A stretch of DNA of 64,000 nucleotides from positions 1,444,001 to 1,508,000 of the forward strand of contig JAYKKT010000056.1 in the NCBI GenBank assembly GCA_036023115.1, in the 5' to 3' direction. The position numbers were made by a program, and so were the translations under genes. Origin of the DNA: Brasenia schreberi. Lineage: Eukaryota > Streptophyta > Magnoliopsida > Nymphaeales > Cabombaceae. Positions 1 to 12,767 of the stretch are shown here, in pieces (the first letter of the stretch is position 1; each line of letters opens with the position of its first letter). A model generated the notes under the pieces. It was not told where the DNA came from. It made no database searches and worked only from the letters and a program-made list of their open reading frames with translations.

Positions 1-477
1 AACTAATATGCACCATAAATATGATAGAAGATGGTGGGGAGGATCTGCTGTTTAAGGTACAACCGTTTCGAGACCAACATTATAATGTTTAGTTCTACAA
101 TTATGCCATTAAAGAACTGATTTTAAAGCTACCTTTAAAAATAACAACTTAATAAACATAAAGCAACAATTTAATAGAACTTCTCAATGTGCAGATCATC
201 TTGATTCTTTCGAGACTCAGAACAAGAACTTTAGAAAAAAGAGGTATCCTGTTGGCATAGCACAAACATGTGTTAGGACCCATAAAGAAAAAAAGTTAAT
301 AGGAAATTGGAACTATGAAAAGAAACATTAGAAAGTAAAGGCTTTTGACTCAGTAGAACAAAGACAAAATATATAGAATGCAAGTTTGATCATTTGGTTA
401 TTTCAAATGACAAAGATTGAGATTGACATATGTTGTATCTCTTGTAAAGAAAGTTTTAAATAATTAGGGTCAATTTT

Positions 478-990
478 TCAGATTGATGAAAAAATTGATG
501 GAGATGTTACACATACAATTAATGTAGGTTGATTAAAACGGAAAGGTGTATTAGGTATTTTATGTAATAAGAATATACTATTAAAGTTTAAAGGTAAATA
601 TTATGGAGGAAGAATTCAACTTGCTATGTTTTATGGCTTTGAATGTTGGGTAGTTAATTATCAACATGTATAAAAGATTTTTGTGGCAAAAATGAAGATA
701 CTGAGATGAAAGAGTGGTCACACAAGGAAAGATCATATATATAATGAGGTTATTAGAAATAAATTGAGAGTGACAACAATAGACAAAATAAGGGAAAATC
801 GCTTAAGATGGTTTGGACATATATAAGGACTACCAAAGGTTCTATGGAAAAGTGTTGGAAGACACAATAAAGAATGATCTAACTTATGTGGAGTTAATTG
901 TTAGCATGACACAAGATCAAGCTCTATGAAAACAAAGAATCCATGTAGCCGACTTCATCTAGTATGGAAAAAGGCCTAGTTGTTGTTGGT
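478..990 (+). mobile_element. RTE-type LINE remnant (reverse transcriptase C-terminus and 3' tail)
   Basis: Read on the plus strand with frameshifts, 478-850 gives the conserved end of plant RTE-clade reverse transcriptase. It shows a GVL-CNKN-LLK-KGKYYG block, then LAMFYGFECWVVNYQHV, then SGHTRKDHIYNE and RENRLRWFGHI. Around 930-990 comes the usual RTE tail, 'aatccatgtagccgac', followed by a TTG-rich end. Stops and indels show it is dead. The same tail recurs at 18,430-18,500. The 5' part is absent and I could not fix target-site duplications. Confidence 0.72.
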
Positions 991-1755
991 TTCTCAAAAT
1001 TGTAAATGAAATCCCTTGATGTGCACTACGCAGATGTTCAAGGTCTAAAAGTATGTGAGGCATAGCGCTGAGTTTTTCAAAAAAGATGTATAAATTCGAA
1101 AATCTTGGGTGTGATGATATGCAAGTTGTACTCTCATTTGATGAATTACATTTAATAATTTTATAAATATCATGAATGTGTTTTCCACATAACAAAATAT
1201 GGCTTTTACGTCTCAGAAGGCTTAAAAGGATTCATTTGCTCCTAGAGAACTGAGTAGCATGCGTTTGTCATCTTAACATAATGTTTGATCTAGTAAATCT
1301 TATTGTTTAGCTTGCCAAGCGTCTCTGAACCATTGCTAGTAAATCTTGTAAAATTGGTAAATAAATGGTTCATGGTTGAGGTTCGCAGTGCTGGGCCATC
1401 CAGGAAAAAAAAATTGTATTAATTTTTTAGTACCACTTGGTATGTCTGTCTTGTTAGGGGCTGAGATATCACGTACACAAAAAATAAGTAGCCTGAACAG
1501 TGCAAGATAAGTGCCTAGATTTAAGAACTGCACATGGATATTGTCCTTTTTGTCTCCTTATGTGCGACGTCTCTGTTATGTACTACATATGTGCAATTGA
1601 ATCCATACAGTTTATTGACGTTTTGCTTTCTGAATTCTTGTTCTGCAATTCTATCTTTTGGTGTTTGTGTAAAATGATGAAACTAGTATTCTAACCAATA
1701 ACAGCCTCATACAACAACTAAAGCGAAACACAAAAGACTATTAAGATTTTAAGTG

Positions 1756-3557
1756 TGGGTGGAATTGATTGTATTGTTTCAATAGGAACGCTTGCATCTT
1801 TCAGGCCGAACTGTTGAGGCTGCTGTAAAATGCCTATGGGAAATAGGTTGGGGAGAAACTAAGCGAGATTGAACATGGGAGCACATTAGGAGTTGAGTCA
1901 TATATCCCCTTATGATCCGTCAGGTCTACAGGTTTCTGTTAGTCTGACAATGCTGTAGATTACAACAGATGAACTGCACTTCCCTGAACAAGTCCCTTAA
2001 TTATACACAATGAAGTACCAACTGATACAAAAGCTTTGGAAGCTGTTAAATCTCAATCATCATGGTTAGCATTTGTTATCTACTCTAGTGCAGCATGATT
2101 TTGTAATTTTTTTCTCTTTGTCTTGAGAAAGTCTTTTCTTGCTGTAATGCCATGATGCTTCTGTATTCTTCTTCCACGGACACGTTAGTCTTATCCAATG
2201 CTTAATAAGTTGGCTGATTTTGTACTTTTGTGTTACAGGGCAACTGATAACCAGGTAATTCTTTATTTGTTATTTTCATGGAGGTTTTCCATTGCTGGCT
2301 ACCTTTTGCTTTCACCATCTCCACATCTGGGTGCCTATGTTGCTGTCTATTCTAATGCTTCCCATATATCCCTTTTACAAAAACACATCTAGCACCATTG
2401 ACCTTTTATCTATTCTAACATTCTGCAAAGATCACTTTTATGAAACACATCTAATCTAACACACTAGTCGTTCACCTCCATTTTCCATTTCATGTGTTTT
2501 AGGTAACAGTTGCATTTTATACCCTTGATGAAATCCTCTCTGAAAAATCAGAAGGTTGCACTTTATCCAAGCAAAAGGACATGTTTGCCTTTATTTTTAG
2601 TTTTTATATGCGTGATGTTTTAAGCCATTTTTGTTGACATGAATTTCGTAGCTTCTTAGGTGCAACGCTTTCCAAGAAAGTGGGCAATAGTTTTTATTCG
2701 AGTCAACAAAATATTAGTTGGTAACACTGCACAAGGGATAGCATAGTGGAGAGCAGCCCTTGCCTATCAAAGGGAAGAAGGATTTCTTTTTTGATGTTAT
2801 TGTCTTGCACAAGCTGAAGCCAAGTATTGGCCCTCAGGGCGAGGGGCATAACCATTCCTTTGCTGGGTGGCTTCAATTAGCTCGTAGTCTCTGAAGGATG
2901 AGAACCAAGGCAGTTTCTCTGAGGCATGGTCATACATTAAAAAAGAAAAAGGAAAACAAAACAAAAGATTTGTGGAATTAGCAATCATTACTATCACTGC
3001 CTTGGAAAGTCTTGTAGCTACATGGAGAAGCTAACTTCTCTATGTTTGGATGACAGCTATTTGTAGCAACATGTTCACCTGCTCGAGATGTTGGTGCTGG
3101 TTATACTGCCTGGGGCCACTCTACTCTTGTTGGGCCGGTACAAAAATCTGAAGGCTGTTAGTCTTTTAGTTCCACTCCCTTTGTGATTTTGATGGGCTAA
3201 CTTTTTTGTTTCCCTCTATGTTCTCTTTGGAAGTTCGGAGAAATAATTGCAAAAGCTGGGCATGAGGAGACAACCATAATCGCTGAAATTGATTATTCGG
3301 AGATTGAACAGAGAAGGTTGCAGATTAACCTGTTTTAAAAATTTTCTTTTGTCCCTGTTTGTTGCATGTCTATGCATATGCATATATACAAATGCATACA
3401 CATAAATACACATGTATTTATGTATGCATGTATATTCTTACCTTGTCTAATCCTACTTGATCGTTCTTATTGCAGAATGAGCCTTCCTCTGACAAAGCAA
3501 AGGCGGGGGGATCTTTATCAACTTGTTGACATCCAACGATTAAGTGAAACTGATTAA
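1756..3557 (+). pseudogene. Omega-amidase (nitrilase-like, NIT2 type), 3' exons of copy A
   Basis: Omega-amidase is a carbon-nitrogen hydrolase that deaminates alpha-ketoglutaramate and related omega-amides. Four 3' exons are visible: 2239-2254 (end of RATDNQ), 3057-3137 ([11 protein letters not shown] to HSTLVGP), 3234-3316 (FGEIIAKAGHEE to EIDYSEIEQR) and 3476-3557 (MSLPLTKQRRGDLYQLVDIQ to stop). All have AG/GT borders and compatible phases, so this tail reads through. Upstream, 1756-1815 and about 1930-1990 resemble degraded forms of the catalytic-cysteine exon and the LICYPGAFNMTTGP exon. Those matches are weak. Exons 1-4 would lie before the window. It is either a pseudogene or a gene whose middle exons I failed to find. 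Confidence 0.68.
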
Positions 3558-6400
3558 TCTTTCGACTTTGTAGTAGGTATGCCTAGTATTGGAGGATCTC
3601 CATTAACATGGAGTGTTCGTACTCTTTCTAGTATTATCCTGAAACTGTGCATTATGCCTACTTGACTTGTGCGTTATCACGTAATAGACAACAGCAAAGT
3701 TCAGCAGAAGGAAACAAAACGCAAAAATTTACTCGTCCAAGTTTGTAGAAATATTGAGAATGTAAATCTGCTTGTCATCTATTGAGCATATGAGGTACTG
3801 GACCTCAAACAGTTGAGGAAATATCCCTATTGTGCCATTAAAGCCTTCTGATTTAAGATCAAACCAGTATTTTGTGCATTTCGGCAAAATGTTGAAGCTA
3901 TGGCGGGTCTCCTTAATTACCACAACTACATATCCACTTGCTTTTCGAGAATAGGTCGATGACATTTGATTGAGTAGCTGCTTTGGTCGTTGTTTGAGGA
4001 AACATTCCACTTCAATTCTCTCTTTTTACACAAACGGCAGACCTTGATTACAAATGAAGTGTTTCTCTTAATGTTGAATAGGTGTCAGGAATTTAAACTG
4101 ATTTATGCTTCCCTTCTTCCTTGGCAAGCACGATCAGAAAAATCCCAACCGCAGTTATTGCTGTTGGGGTCATCCATGTGAGAGAGGAGCTACATTGATA
4201 GTGAACAAGTGCTAAAAGAGTTTCTAGCACTTCCTTTTTGGAACGCATGTTTGGTACAAACTTGATATTTATTTGGAACTAGCTTATGTAAAATGCACTA
4301 CAATTTATACCACATTCGACATGGTCTTTTGAATATATGATACGTGAAACACCTAGAAGTTTGTGTTTTTGTGTGATTACATTAATTTCATTGAATATCT
4401 TTTTTAGTTACCGGAAAGAGCTATACAAGCTCTGTACAAACTAGCAAAAACAAATAAATTATAAAGTAGCTACTTCTGTATCTATTATCCTGCTTGCCGC
4501 ATCCTCCTTCAGTAGTGGGTGAATGTCCCGAGGGGTTCATCGAGCACAAAATGTTTATCTGAATTCGCTCATTGTCTAGCCAAACAGTATGCGTACGTGT
4601 TAGCTTGTCGTAGTGTGTGTAATCTGTACAGTTGTCAACCTGCTGCAAGAACTTCTAATCTCATCACCAACTCCTGCTGCACCCTGTAGGTGGCTCCCAC
4701 ACTCTATAATGTTCAGGTTGCAGCCAATGGTATCCATATGCAATGGTGCATACGTTCGATTTTATGGAACCCCATATCCAGCAATCCTTAACATTAGTGT
4801 GATTAGGTACCCGAATTACTAGAATCTGATCACTTAGCTCGTCCAAGATGAGAGCGTGACAGTGATTGAGGAACCAGCTCTCTTTGCTATAAGTCCATCT
4901 GTAAATTAATATCCGCCATGTGGGAGGGGAAGTAGATCAAAGGATTCCACAGAAACATTGGTACATGCAACATAGAAAGCATAATTGTCGGCAATGTTTG
5001 ACGGTATGTGAGCATCCAAAGGCTATTGTATAATCTGATAAAATTCTGGCTAAACACTGTGCAGGAAGGACCCCAATTTGATTAGTTATTAAGGGAAATA
5101 TAAAGCCTTAGGCAACGAGAATGGGAAATCCAAGTTATTCATGTACACGGAGAAGGAAAGAGGGTGCCAGATGGTTTAACAGTAGTGACGCACTCAGGCC
5201 AGTGCACGCCCTAAGTATGGAATTCACCACCTACATCTTGCGAAATAAGCCCCCTGCCAGGTGACTGAATTCGGCTGGGGTTCAGTTCATTCACAGCGAA
5301 TCACTTCGTCAGCCAAGGCCTAGGTCTAAATGATTGACTCTGGTTAGGTACGATGACAGAGAGATAAGCAACTATTGTGTCTATTCTTTTAGGGCAATTA
5401 GGGCTTTTGTCAGGTGGTGTCTCTTAAGATTATAACATCTAAAGATCTTACTGACTGGGATCTAGATTTTTCAGCGTTTAGAGGATCACAAAGTCTTGCG
5501 ATTTCAAGATCTAATTCGGGATATTGGCAACTGTATATGTGTGAGAATTTAAGCAGCTGAATAAAAGAAGAACCATAGCCACTTCAAGTTAAGAAAGCAG
5601 CACAAAGGATTAAAACCACGAAAATAATGTGTTGACTGGTTTTCTGAAGTAGAAGGAAAAACTTGGTACTCGAAGTCTAAAAACTAGTCGAAACTTTGCG
5701 GTGCCAGATCCAATCCCCATCAAACATGGTCCCAGCCCAGTCTTCGATCGGTAACTAAAGAAAACGCTGTTTCACTTGAGGAAGGGGCGGAGTTTCTTAG
5801 TTTCCTGGGTTCTACACAGTTCCACTACACAGAAGGCACAACCCTTTGTTTTGTCATAATTGTCATTCATATACCCTTTTTACTATACACCTCTTTTAAA
5901 AAATCAAAATTATCCTCATATAGTTTCTCTTTCATCCCACACCCTCTTCTCATACCTCTTCAATCTAATAGTCTCATTGTCAGTTCTACACTACCATCGA
6001 TTGTGCTTCCCTACCACCTTCATGTGTTTCTCCATATCACTTTCAATCTATTTTCATTACTTTCGATCTATCTTCAAACTTATTCAATTTTTACAAATAT
6101 TACTCAAAATCTTCCATCGATCTAACAATCGCACAAAACAAATAAAAAAGATCAACTTTTCGTCAAGTTTCCAACAATATGAGTGTTCTCGGTCTAGAAA
6201 GAAGTATGCGCGAGGCATGTTGGTCGTTATCAATTGACGCGCTATAGACACACCTTCTTTATGAGTCATTATGGTCTCGGTGCGTATGTCTTCTCTAAGT
6301 AACACATCCAAGGTGTGCCTCTAGTAATGCACAAACTCTATGTGGCTCTCTTATAAGAGATACATGACATGAGAGCATCACAATAAGATTTCTGGATGCA
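3558..6400. other. Intergenic, nothing recognised
   Basis: I see no convincing coding sequence, RNA gene or bounded transposon here. Open frames are short and unconserved in both strands. The stretch from about 5,850 to 6,240 is AT-rich with pyrimidine runs. It may include the left end of the MULE-like element that follows, because 'ctatacacctctt' near 5,884 resembles 'attacaccccttaa' read from the minus strand near 12,320. Confidence 0.5.
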
Positions 6401-8740
6401 TGTAAGATGCATTACTTTATGTTTTTGTTATGTTAAAACATCATTCTTAATGTGTAGGATGCCAATCAAGTGAAAGTATTCATTATCGTATAGTAGACTC
6501 TAGATATACTACACATAACAATAATGAGATTGATACAAGTGAATTGAATAACCCATTTGTTGATTAGTTGGATGATGATACATGTAATGATGTATTTATT
6601 GATTGAGGGTAATGGACTTGATTATGCGCTTATGCTTACCACAAATGTAATATTTTACAATTGGGATTATATGGTTAGTGATTAAGAGATATTGGAAGGA
6701 AGTACAATAATGTTATCATCATTCTGTGATTGAAAAGTAAAGGTATGAGAAATAAAGTATGGCTTGGGTGTGAAGGTAGTGAATACAAAAACAAGAAAAA
6801 AGTTAATGTTGAAAGTTGTTGGACTGGTACAAAAAAAGTGAAATGCCCATTCTTACTTATAGGAGAGATTGAAACTGGTGGTTTATGGAGATTAAATGTA
6901 GTTAATGTTACGTATAACCCTTTAAAATTATATTTGAAAGGATATGCATTTGTATATAAATTGAATGATCTTAAGTATAGTAAGACAAAAGAAATAAGTA
7001 AAAGTCATTATAAATCGAATCATATTTTGTTACAATTGAAATGTCTTGATGATATGAATATTAGAGCATGACACATTTATAATAAAAGGATGAAAATTAG
7101 AAAAGAGAAAGTGGTTGATTTGTTGTGTAGCAACTATTACATTCAGTAGATAGTCACTATTATTACACCCTACACAAGAATATACCAAATATGGACATTG
7201 TTAGTGATGTCTTGCATATCCTCAATCAATTGAGTTATTACTTGTATTTCCAAAGGTGTTGGAACTTGATTGCATATATAAGATAAATATGTATGAGCTA
7301 CTTTTTGTTATATTTATTAATTAAGATGTAACAAAAAAAATTTGTTTCATTCGCAAATATAAGATGTCTTTCTTGAAGGTTGTGGAATTTATGTCAACAA
7401 ATAAAAAGTTTTCTATGGCATTTGCCTTCATGCGTGTAGAGAAAGAGGATAATTATGTGTGGTTGTTGAGGTGCACCAGAGAGTTATATATGGTAAATAG
7501 ATTTTCCTATTTAGTTTATAGTGATCATGATCTTGTACTTATGAATGCAATTGAGATCATATTTCTAGAGGAAGCACATTTCTTATGCAAAGGTCATATT
7601 ACCAAGAACATCGAGACATATATTATTCAGTTGATAAGAAAAACAAGTTACCGCATTTGATAGCAATTGAAGGAAGGTTGTTGGTTTAGTGGATGAGAGC
7701 ATGTATGTAGAAGCATTAGCTATGACGGAGGTAAAGTAAAAAAGTTTACCTAACGTGCTTTCTTATGTTAAGAAACAATAACAAGGCCCATATAAAGAGA
7801 GAATTGTCTTAGCATGAATGGACAAGGTGATGCATTAAAGTACTTATACAACCAATAAATAAGTAAATATGCTTGTTTCTACATATGTACATCACTATTT
7901 TTGAATTCTATATTATTTATAATGCGTTATCGATAAAGTTGAGGGTACAAGGATTTCTCAATAACTCAATTGGACAGTTCAATACGATATGGACCCAACT
8001 CCATCCGTTGATAAAGTTGTAGGTCACAAAACTAAAAAAAGTCTTTTGAGGAATTGCAAACTATTAGCATGCATTATGTTGATTGTATATAAGAGATGAT
8101 AAAAAATCTGGAGAGAAGAGTCTCATGATATACACTCGATTTAATTGTTAAAAAGAATGAGTCATGTGAAAACAATAGGTATTGATCCTATTCATGCCAA
8201 TATATACTACAACAGTCATATGAATTATCGTGTGTTCACGAGACCAATATTCTTTTCAAGAGTTGTAAATCTCTCCAACTTTATTTAATTGATGCATTTT
8301 GAAATAGGTTTGACATAGAGGTAAAAAAGCCTTTCACATATAAGTGCGAAGATGAAGACCAACAAAAGATAACTAAAATGCATGACATTATCTACCAACC
8401 ATTGACTCATTCTAATATAGAAAAGGAGAGAAAGTTGGTAGCCTTGTTAGATAAGCATTTGAATCACACTACACTATAAGAGTCACCTCTTCAACATCCT
8501 AAACACAAACCCTCTAACATATCTACTAGGAGGGGGTTATCTTCGTGAGAGCATGCAAAGAGGAGTGCTACTCAAGAAAAAGTCTGTAGTCGCCAAGAAC
8601 ATGGGTATGGCTGTGCTCATAGAGTATCTCCTAGATATGGTGTTTCTTCTTGAGGTAGTTTTGACACTACATCTAATATTATACATGATTTTATTGCTCT
8701 ACATATTATTACATCTTGTAGCAAAAAACAAGACATAAAT
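6400..8740 (+). pseudogene. MULE (Mutator-like) transposase relic
   Basis: Pieces of a plant MuDR/FAR1-related transposase occur in order. At 6,730-7,140 is the N-terminal zinc-binding-like block (CWTGTKKVKCPFLLIG, then LKGYAF and HYKSNHILLQLK). At about 7,215-7,290 is the start of the catalytic domain, SIELLLVFPKVLELDCIYK, with the first Asp. At 7,364-7,660 follow SFLKVVEFMSTNKKFSMAFAF and SDHDLVLMNAIE, with the second Asp, then a degraded CKGHITKN histidine segment. At 7,930-8,300 are weak matches to the C-terminal region. About 80 extra bases split the catalytic domain near 7,291-7,363. Frameshifts and stops are frequent, so no active protein is possible. Confidence 0.66.
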
Positions 8741-8744
8741 ATCT

Positions 8745-9100
8745 TGGTTTATGAGCTTTTATGTTAATAGATGAGTGAATATTCTTAGAGATGGTAGTTG
8801 TAGATACCGCGTCATTAGGAACCTTTTAGGAGAGGGTAAGACATGGTAGCTTAAAGCTGGTAGATTATATTTTAAGGAGGTCACACATTATCGGCATATA
8901 TATTCTATAGTATTTATAGATGAGGGGAGGTGCTAATGTTGTTCTCTATCACATTGTGTATTGGGAGGATAGTTAATGTCTTTTTGAGCATTAGATATCG
9001 ATGCCTGTCATAGGTTGGGTCTTAGCCACAATGTGGAACATTGCATTAGTATAATTTTCCAAGGTTGGGCCGACAATGTTCATTCTATTATTGGCAAACG
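8745..9100 (+). pseudogene. OTU cysteine-protease-like relic downstream of the MULE transposase
   Basis: The frame starting near 8,783 reads ILRDGSCRYRVIRNLLGEG. This matches the hallmark OTU segment (D-G-x-C followed by an aromatic, R and a small residue, then LLG), with the cysteine codon at 8799-8801. The upstream context resembles the FI-V-V sequence that precedes it in plant OTU proteins. Downstream sequence is decayed, with several stops, and no catalytic histidine is identifiable. OTU domains accompany transposases in some plant MULEs. Same strand and position suggest it belongs to the same element. Confidence 0.5.
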
Positions 9101-9899
9101 ATGACTAATCACCTGTAGTATATATGCTATGATAAATCAATACAATATTTTCTAACAATAAGAATAAAACTTGTTATACATTGGTTACTGTGTTTCTATT
9201 TGCTTGTTGTATTGAGTTTGATTAGTTACCTTGTTTGTATTTTTTGTAGATATATAAATAGACCATCGATACCACCTATATTTTCATCTTAGTAGTGTCA
9301 TAGACATGATAGTGTTGTTGATTGAGATTTACTGTGCACATATTACATATTATCTTAAACTAAGAGGATCAGTCAATGATAATATGGATGATGATTAGTA
9401 ACTTGTGTATTAAGTTGTATGTTCTTTCTATGTTCTTTGCAACACTACTTTACTTGTTTAATTGTATATTAGATCTACAAATTTGCTTAATTATCAATGA
9501 TTCTACTTAAATTTCTTGAAATGTAATGAAAGGTGTATCATGATTGTTGATTGTTCAATGTTTATATATAGAGAGAGAAACAAGAGAGTAAAGAAAAAGT
9601 GTGTAATTATTCACGTACAACATATTGTATGCATGCAGTCACTTAGTTACATATACAACATAAAATAGACACATTTATTCTTCATCATAGTCAAACATGT
9701 ACTCAATCATTATTTTGTATATCTCTTGCAACAATCAAGGAGGTCTATCATATTACAATGTAAAAGCAATAGATGTGGGTATTGTCTGATTGTCTGGATC
9801 ACATGTCTCATTGTCCGTAAGACATCAACAACACCCTACAACAAAAGTAAAAGATGGATGAATACTTTCAACAGATAAAGTATACAATGAAGGACAAAT

Positions 9900-11500
9900 A
9901 AAATATTATTATATTACCTAATATGTCATTTGTGATGTTGATGGAGGTGTCCATATTAACATACAAAATCTCTCTGTGTTTATATAACATATCAGCTCAT
10001 ATATAAATCATCACATTCATACAAGTATAAGTCCTATACACCAATGTGTTGTAGTCCAAGATAGTATAAACTATGTGAATGTCACTCGGCATCTTGTGGA
10101 TGATAATTCACCCTATATGCATGTGGCCTTAATAGCCTATGTGCTACAATGGGTCTTAATGGTTTAATTGAAATCTATTGACAATGACCAAATTGATAAA
10201 CAACTTAGTCTAACATATATAACTCCACAATATCCAAACATTGAATGCATCTTTGGAACAAACAAGTGATATGTCAACTGTGTATCTATTCCAATAATAA
10301 GGCTGCTAAGTAGTGTGAGAAAAAAGATAGATGAAACGATACAAATATTATAGCAATATTCATTGTGTAACATAAATAACAACTAAATGCATATTACTAA
10401 ATACATACCTCGTGAGTTTGTATCGAGTCCAACTACTCATGATATATAACAAGACAATGACAAGGATGATCCCTATAAGTGATATTGCTATTGCCCATCA
10501 AACCATCTTGGTTGATGCCTAACTCTAAAGGTCAAAAAATACTTGTAAATTCATACTTATAATATATAAAAAATATTGTTCTATCACTAAAACAAATAAG
10601 TAAACCAACATCATTTAATTACTAAACTCAAATAAACGTAATGTAGAAACTTAGTACTTGTAACAAAGTATTATGAGCACTGAGCTACTGTGCCTCTATA
10701 TGTGAGAAGCCTTCACTAATTATCTATAGAAGTATGCCAATACACCATTGCACCATAAGTATACTCATTGACCCTCGGTAACACCGAAATCAACAACTGA
10801 ATGATAGAAATTGGGACCCTATCTCTCGACTTATATTAGTATATTGTACACCCTATATGATGTAACAAAAATAATACATTTTCTTAGGCGCAATCTCCCT
10901 TCTCTGAGTATGTACCTAGAGCATCTACAACTTCACATCATTATAATCCATTACCATCAATTTAGCTATAATATCTATTTTATTCATTGCCTCCATCACA
11001 TGCGTGAAGGCTATAAGACGATTGCTCATCAGAAGCCCTAAAATCTCATAGACATCATAGTCATCTCACTCCATAATATATGAAAGTTATTTAGTGTCGG
11101 GTTACCATCTATAAATAAAAGCAGTAAGCAGTGACTGATCCAAAGTGTGAAACAATAAACCTCCTTACTTAGATAACCCAAATTATTCCATAATATCCTA
11201 TCAACTACTTGGTACTATTTCTCAAGAAAATGACCACTCAACCAAAACGTTGTTTCTCATATGACATGTCATCAATTTCAATAATCCTTATATATTTTCA
11301 AATAATGTTTGTTAGTAACATATCTAAAATCTTTTACTTATAATTGACAAAATGAATTTATCTTGTCAAATTATATATGAAATGTGACTTGCAAAACTAG
11401 AAAACAACTCCAGTATCAGAAGAGCAACATCATCATTATCCTCTGCAAGGTGCTCACTGAAACAAAGCTCCAAAGGTCTGACTTCATGATGGTATCTTAA
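9900..11500 (-). pseudogene. Plant mobile domain (PMD) protein relic
   Basis: On the minus strand the order of weak matches fits a plant mobile domain (MAIL1 or serine/threonine phosphatase 7 long-form-like). Near 10,830-10,890 LFLLHHIGCTIY resembles the YLLYLIG-x-L motif. Near 10,730-10,780 is VNEYTYGA, like the Y-x-WG-A block. Near 10,650-10,680 is a TLLQVLSF segment like LLQ-WSW. Frames change and stops are common. PMD genes are repeatedly carried by plant MULE and Ty3 elements. Lying beside the MULE transposase and facing it, this is probably cargo of the same element. Alignment by eye only. Confidence 0.4.
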
Positions 11501-12401
11501 AGAAGTTGCAGTATAATCCATCTGAAATTATGGGTACATTATTGGATGATTCATATATGACTCCACGTGTTCTTCTTCATGTTGTCCCGACAGTCATCTA
11601 TCATATGCTAACCTAAAGACATTTTGCCTTTTTGATGATACCATAACAATATAACCTTCTACTTGTTCACTTCCATAGAGTACATCATAATTTCTCCGAG
11701 TTATTTCTATTATAAAATTCAAAACTCATGTTTAATTTGAATATATAAAAAATATATAATATAAATAACTAATCGTATAACATAAATATAGTAAGAGACA
11801 CGAGTTCAACAAAGCAGCGGATAGTGATGAAGGCGCATGCAAAGTAACACATCCATGCCCTATTTGTGGAGGCAATGAAATACATTGCATGTGGGTGAGC
11901 TGCAAGTGTAAGTAGCATGCACGGTGTTGGTGACAACATTGCCAAGCGCGGCTTACCTGTAGCACTAACAACATAGTGCTACATCTCTTTCTCAAGCGAC
12001 TTCCCACCATCACTCGTGGAACAAAGAAAACACTCTAAAATATTTTAAAACACTTATCAATCTCGATTCTAAACTGAAAATTCATGCATAATCAATAATG
12101 AATGCGAGTACAATCCTTCAATTTAAGAAAGAATGAAAGTACCGTGGAAAAGAAATGGAATGAGGATTCGAAGAACTATAAAATCACTTTTGAAGATCGA
12201 TGAAATTATAATGGAGAAGGACCACGTTGAATTCACCAAGAAGCTAATATAGAGAAAATAGAAGTGTAGAAGGAAGGAATCTTACTGTGAAGAGCATTTA
12301 CGGAAAAATCTTATTAAGGGGTGTAATGTAATGTCCTATTTTGTTGGGGGCAGGAATGGAGGCAGCAGACAGCACCGTCAACCAGAACAGTCAGTTGACA
12401 T

Positions 12402-12409
12402 TGACGTCA
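12402..12409. promoter_or_regulatory. TGACGTCA palindrome (bZIP-type site) upstream of copy B exon 1
   Basis: A perfect TGACGTCA palindrome lies about 240 bases before the first ATG of omega-amidase copy B. This is the classic core bound by TGA/CREB-type bZIP factors. It may be a leftover promoter element of the duplicated gene or chance. No TATA box was identified with confidence. Confidence 0.25.
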
Positions 12410-12648
12410 TATGACAGTTTTAAGGTGTTTTGAAATCTCAGCCATCTAAATCTGATGATGGAGGGCTACAAATTCACCTTGCTTCCCCTTGCAGCTCCAC
12501 CTAAATGACTCCAAGAACAACAGCCGTCCATCTTTGTCGTTGGAGCCATAATTGTTCTTGTTGTGATGATCGTCACCATCTGGGAGACTGGGCTCTCGCA
12601 GGGGGCTTTTCCTTGCTCTTTTCCTGAGGAGCAACGTCCTTTACGATT

Positions 12649-12729
12649 ATGACTCCTGCTTCGGAGGCCGAGGACTCCCGAAATCCACGCTACCTCCCTT
12701 TGTGTCCTTCCCCTGTGTCTAAGTTAATA

Positions 12730-12767
<38 letters not shown>

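Noticed and set aside
5860..6237. 125-codon plus-strand frame
   Set aside because: Composition is that of a pyrimidine-rich AT-biased strand. No motif, and no splice or start context.
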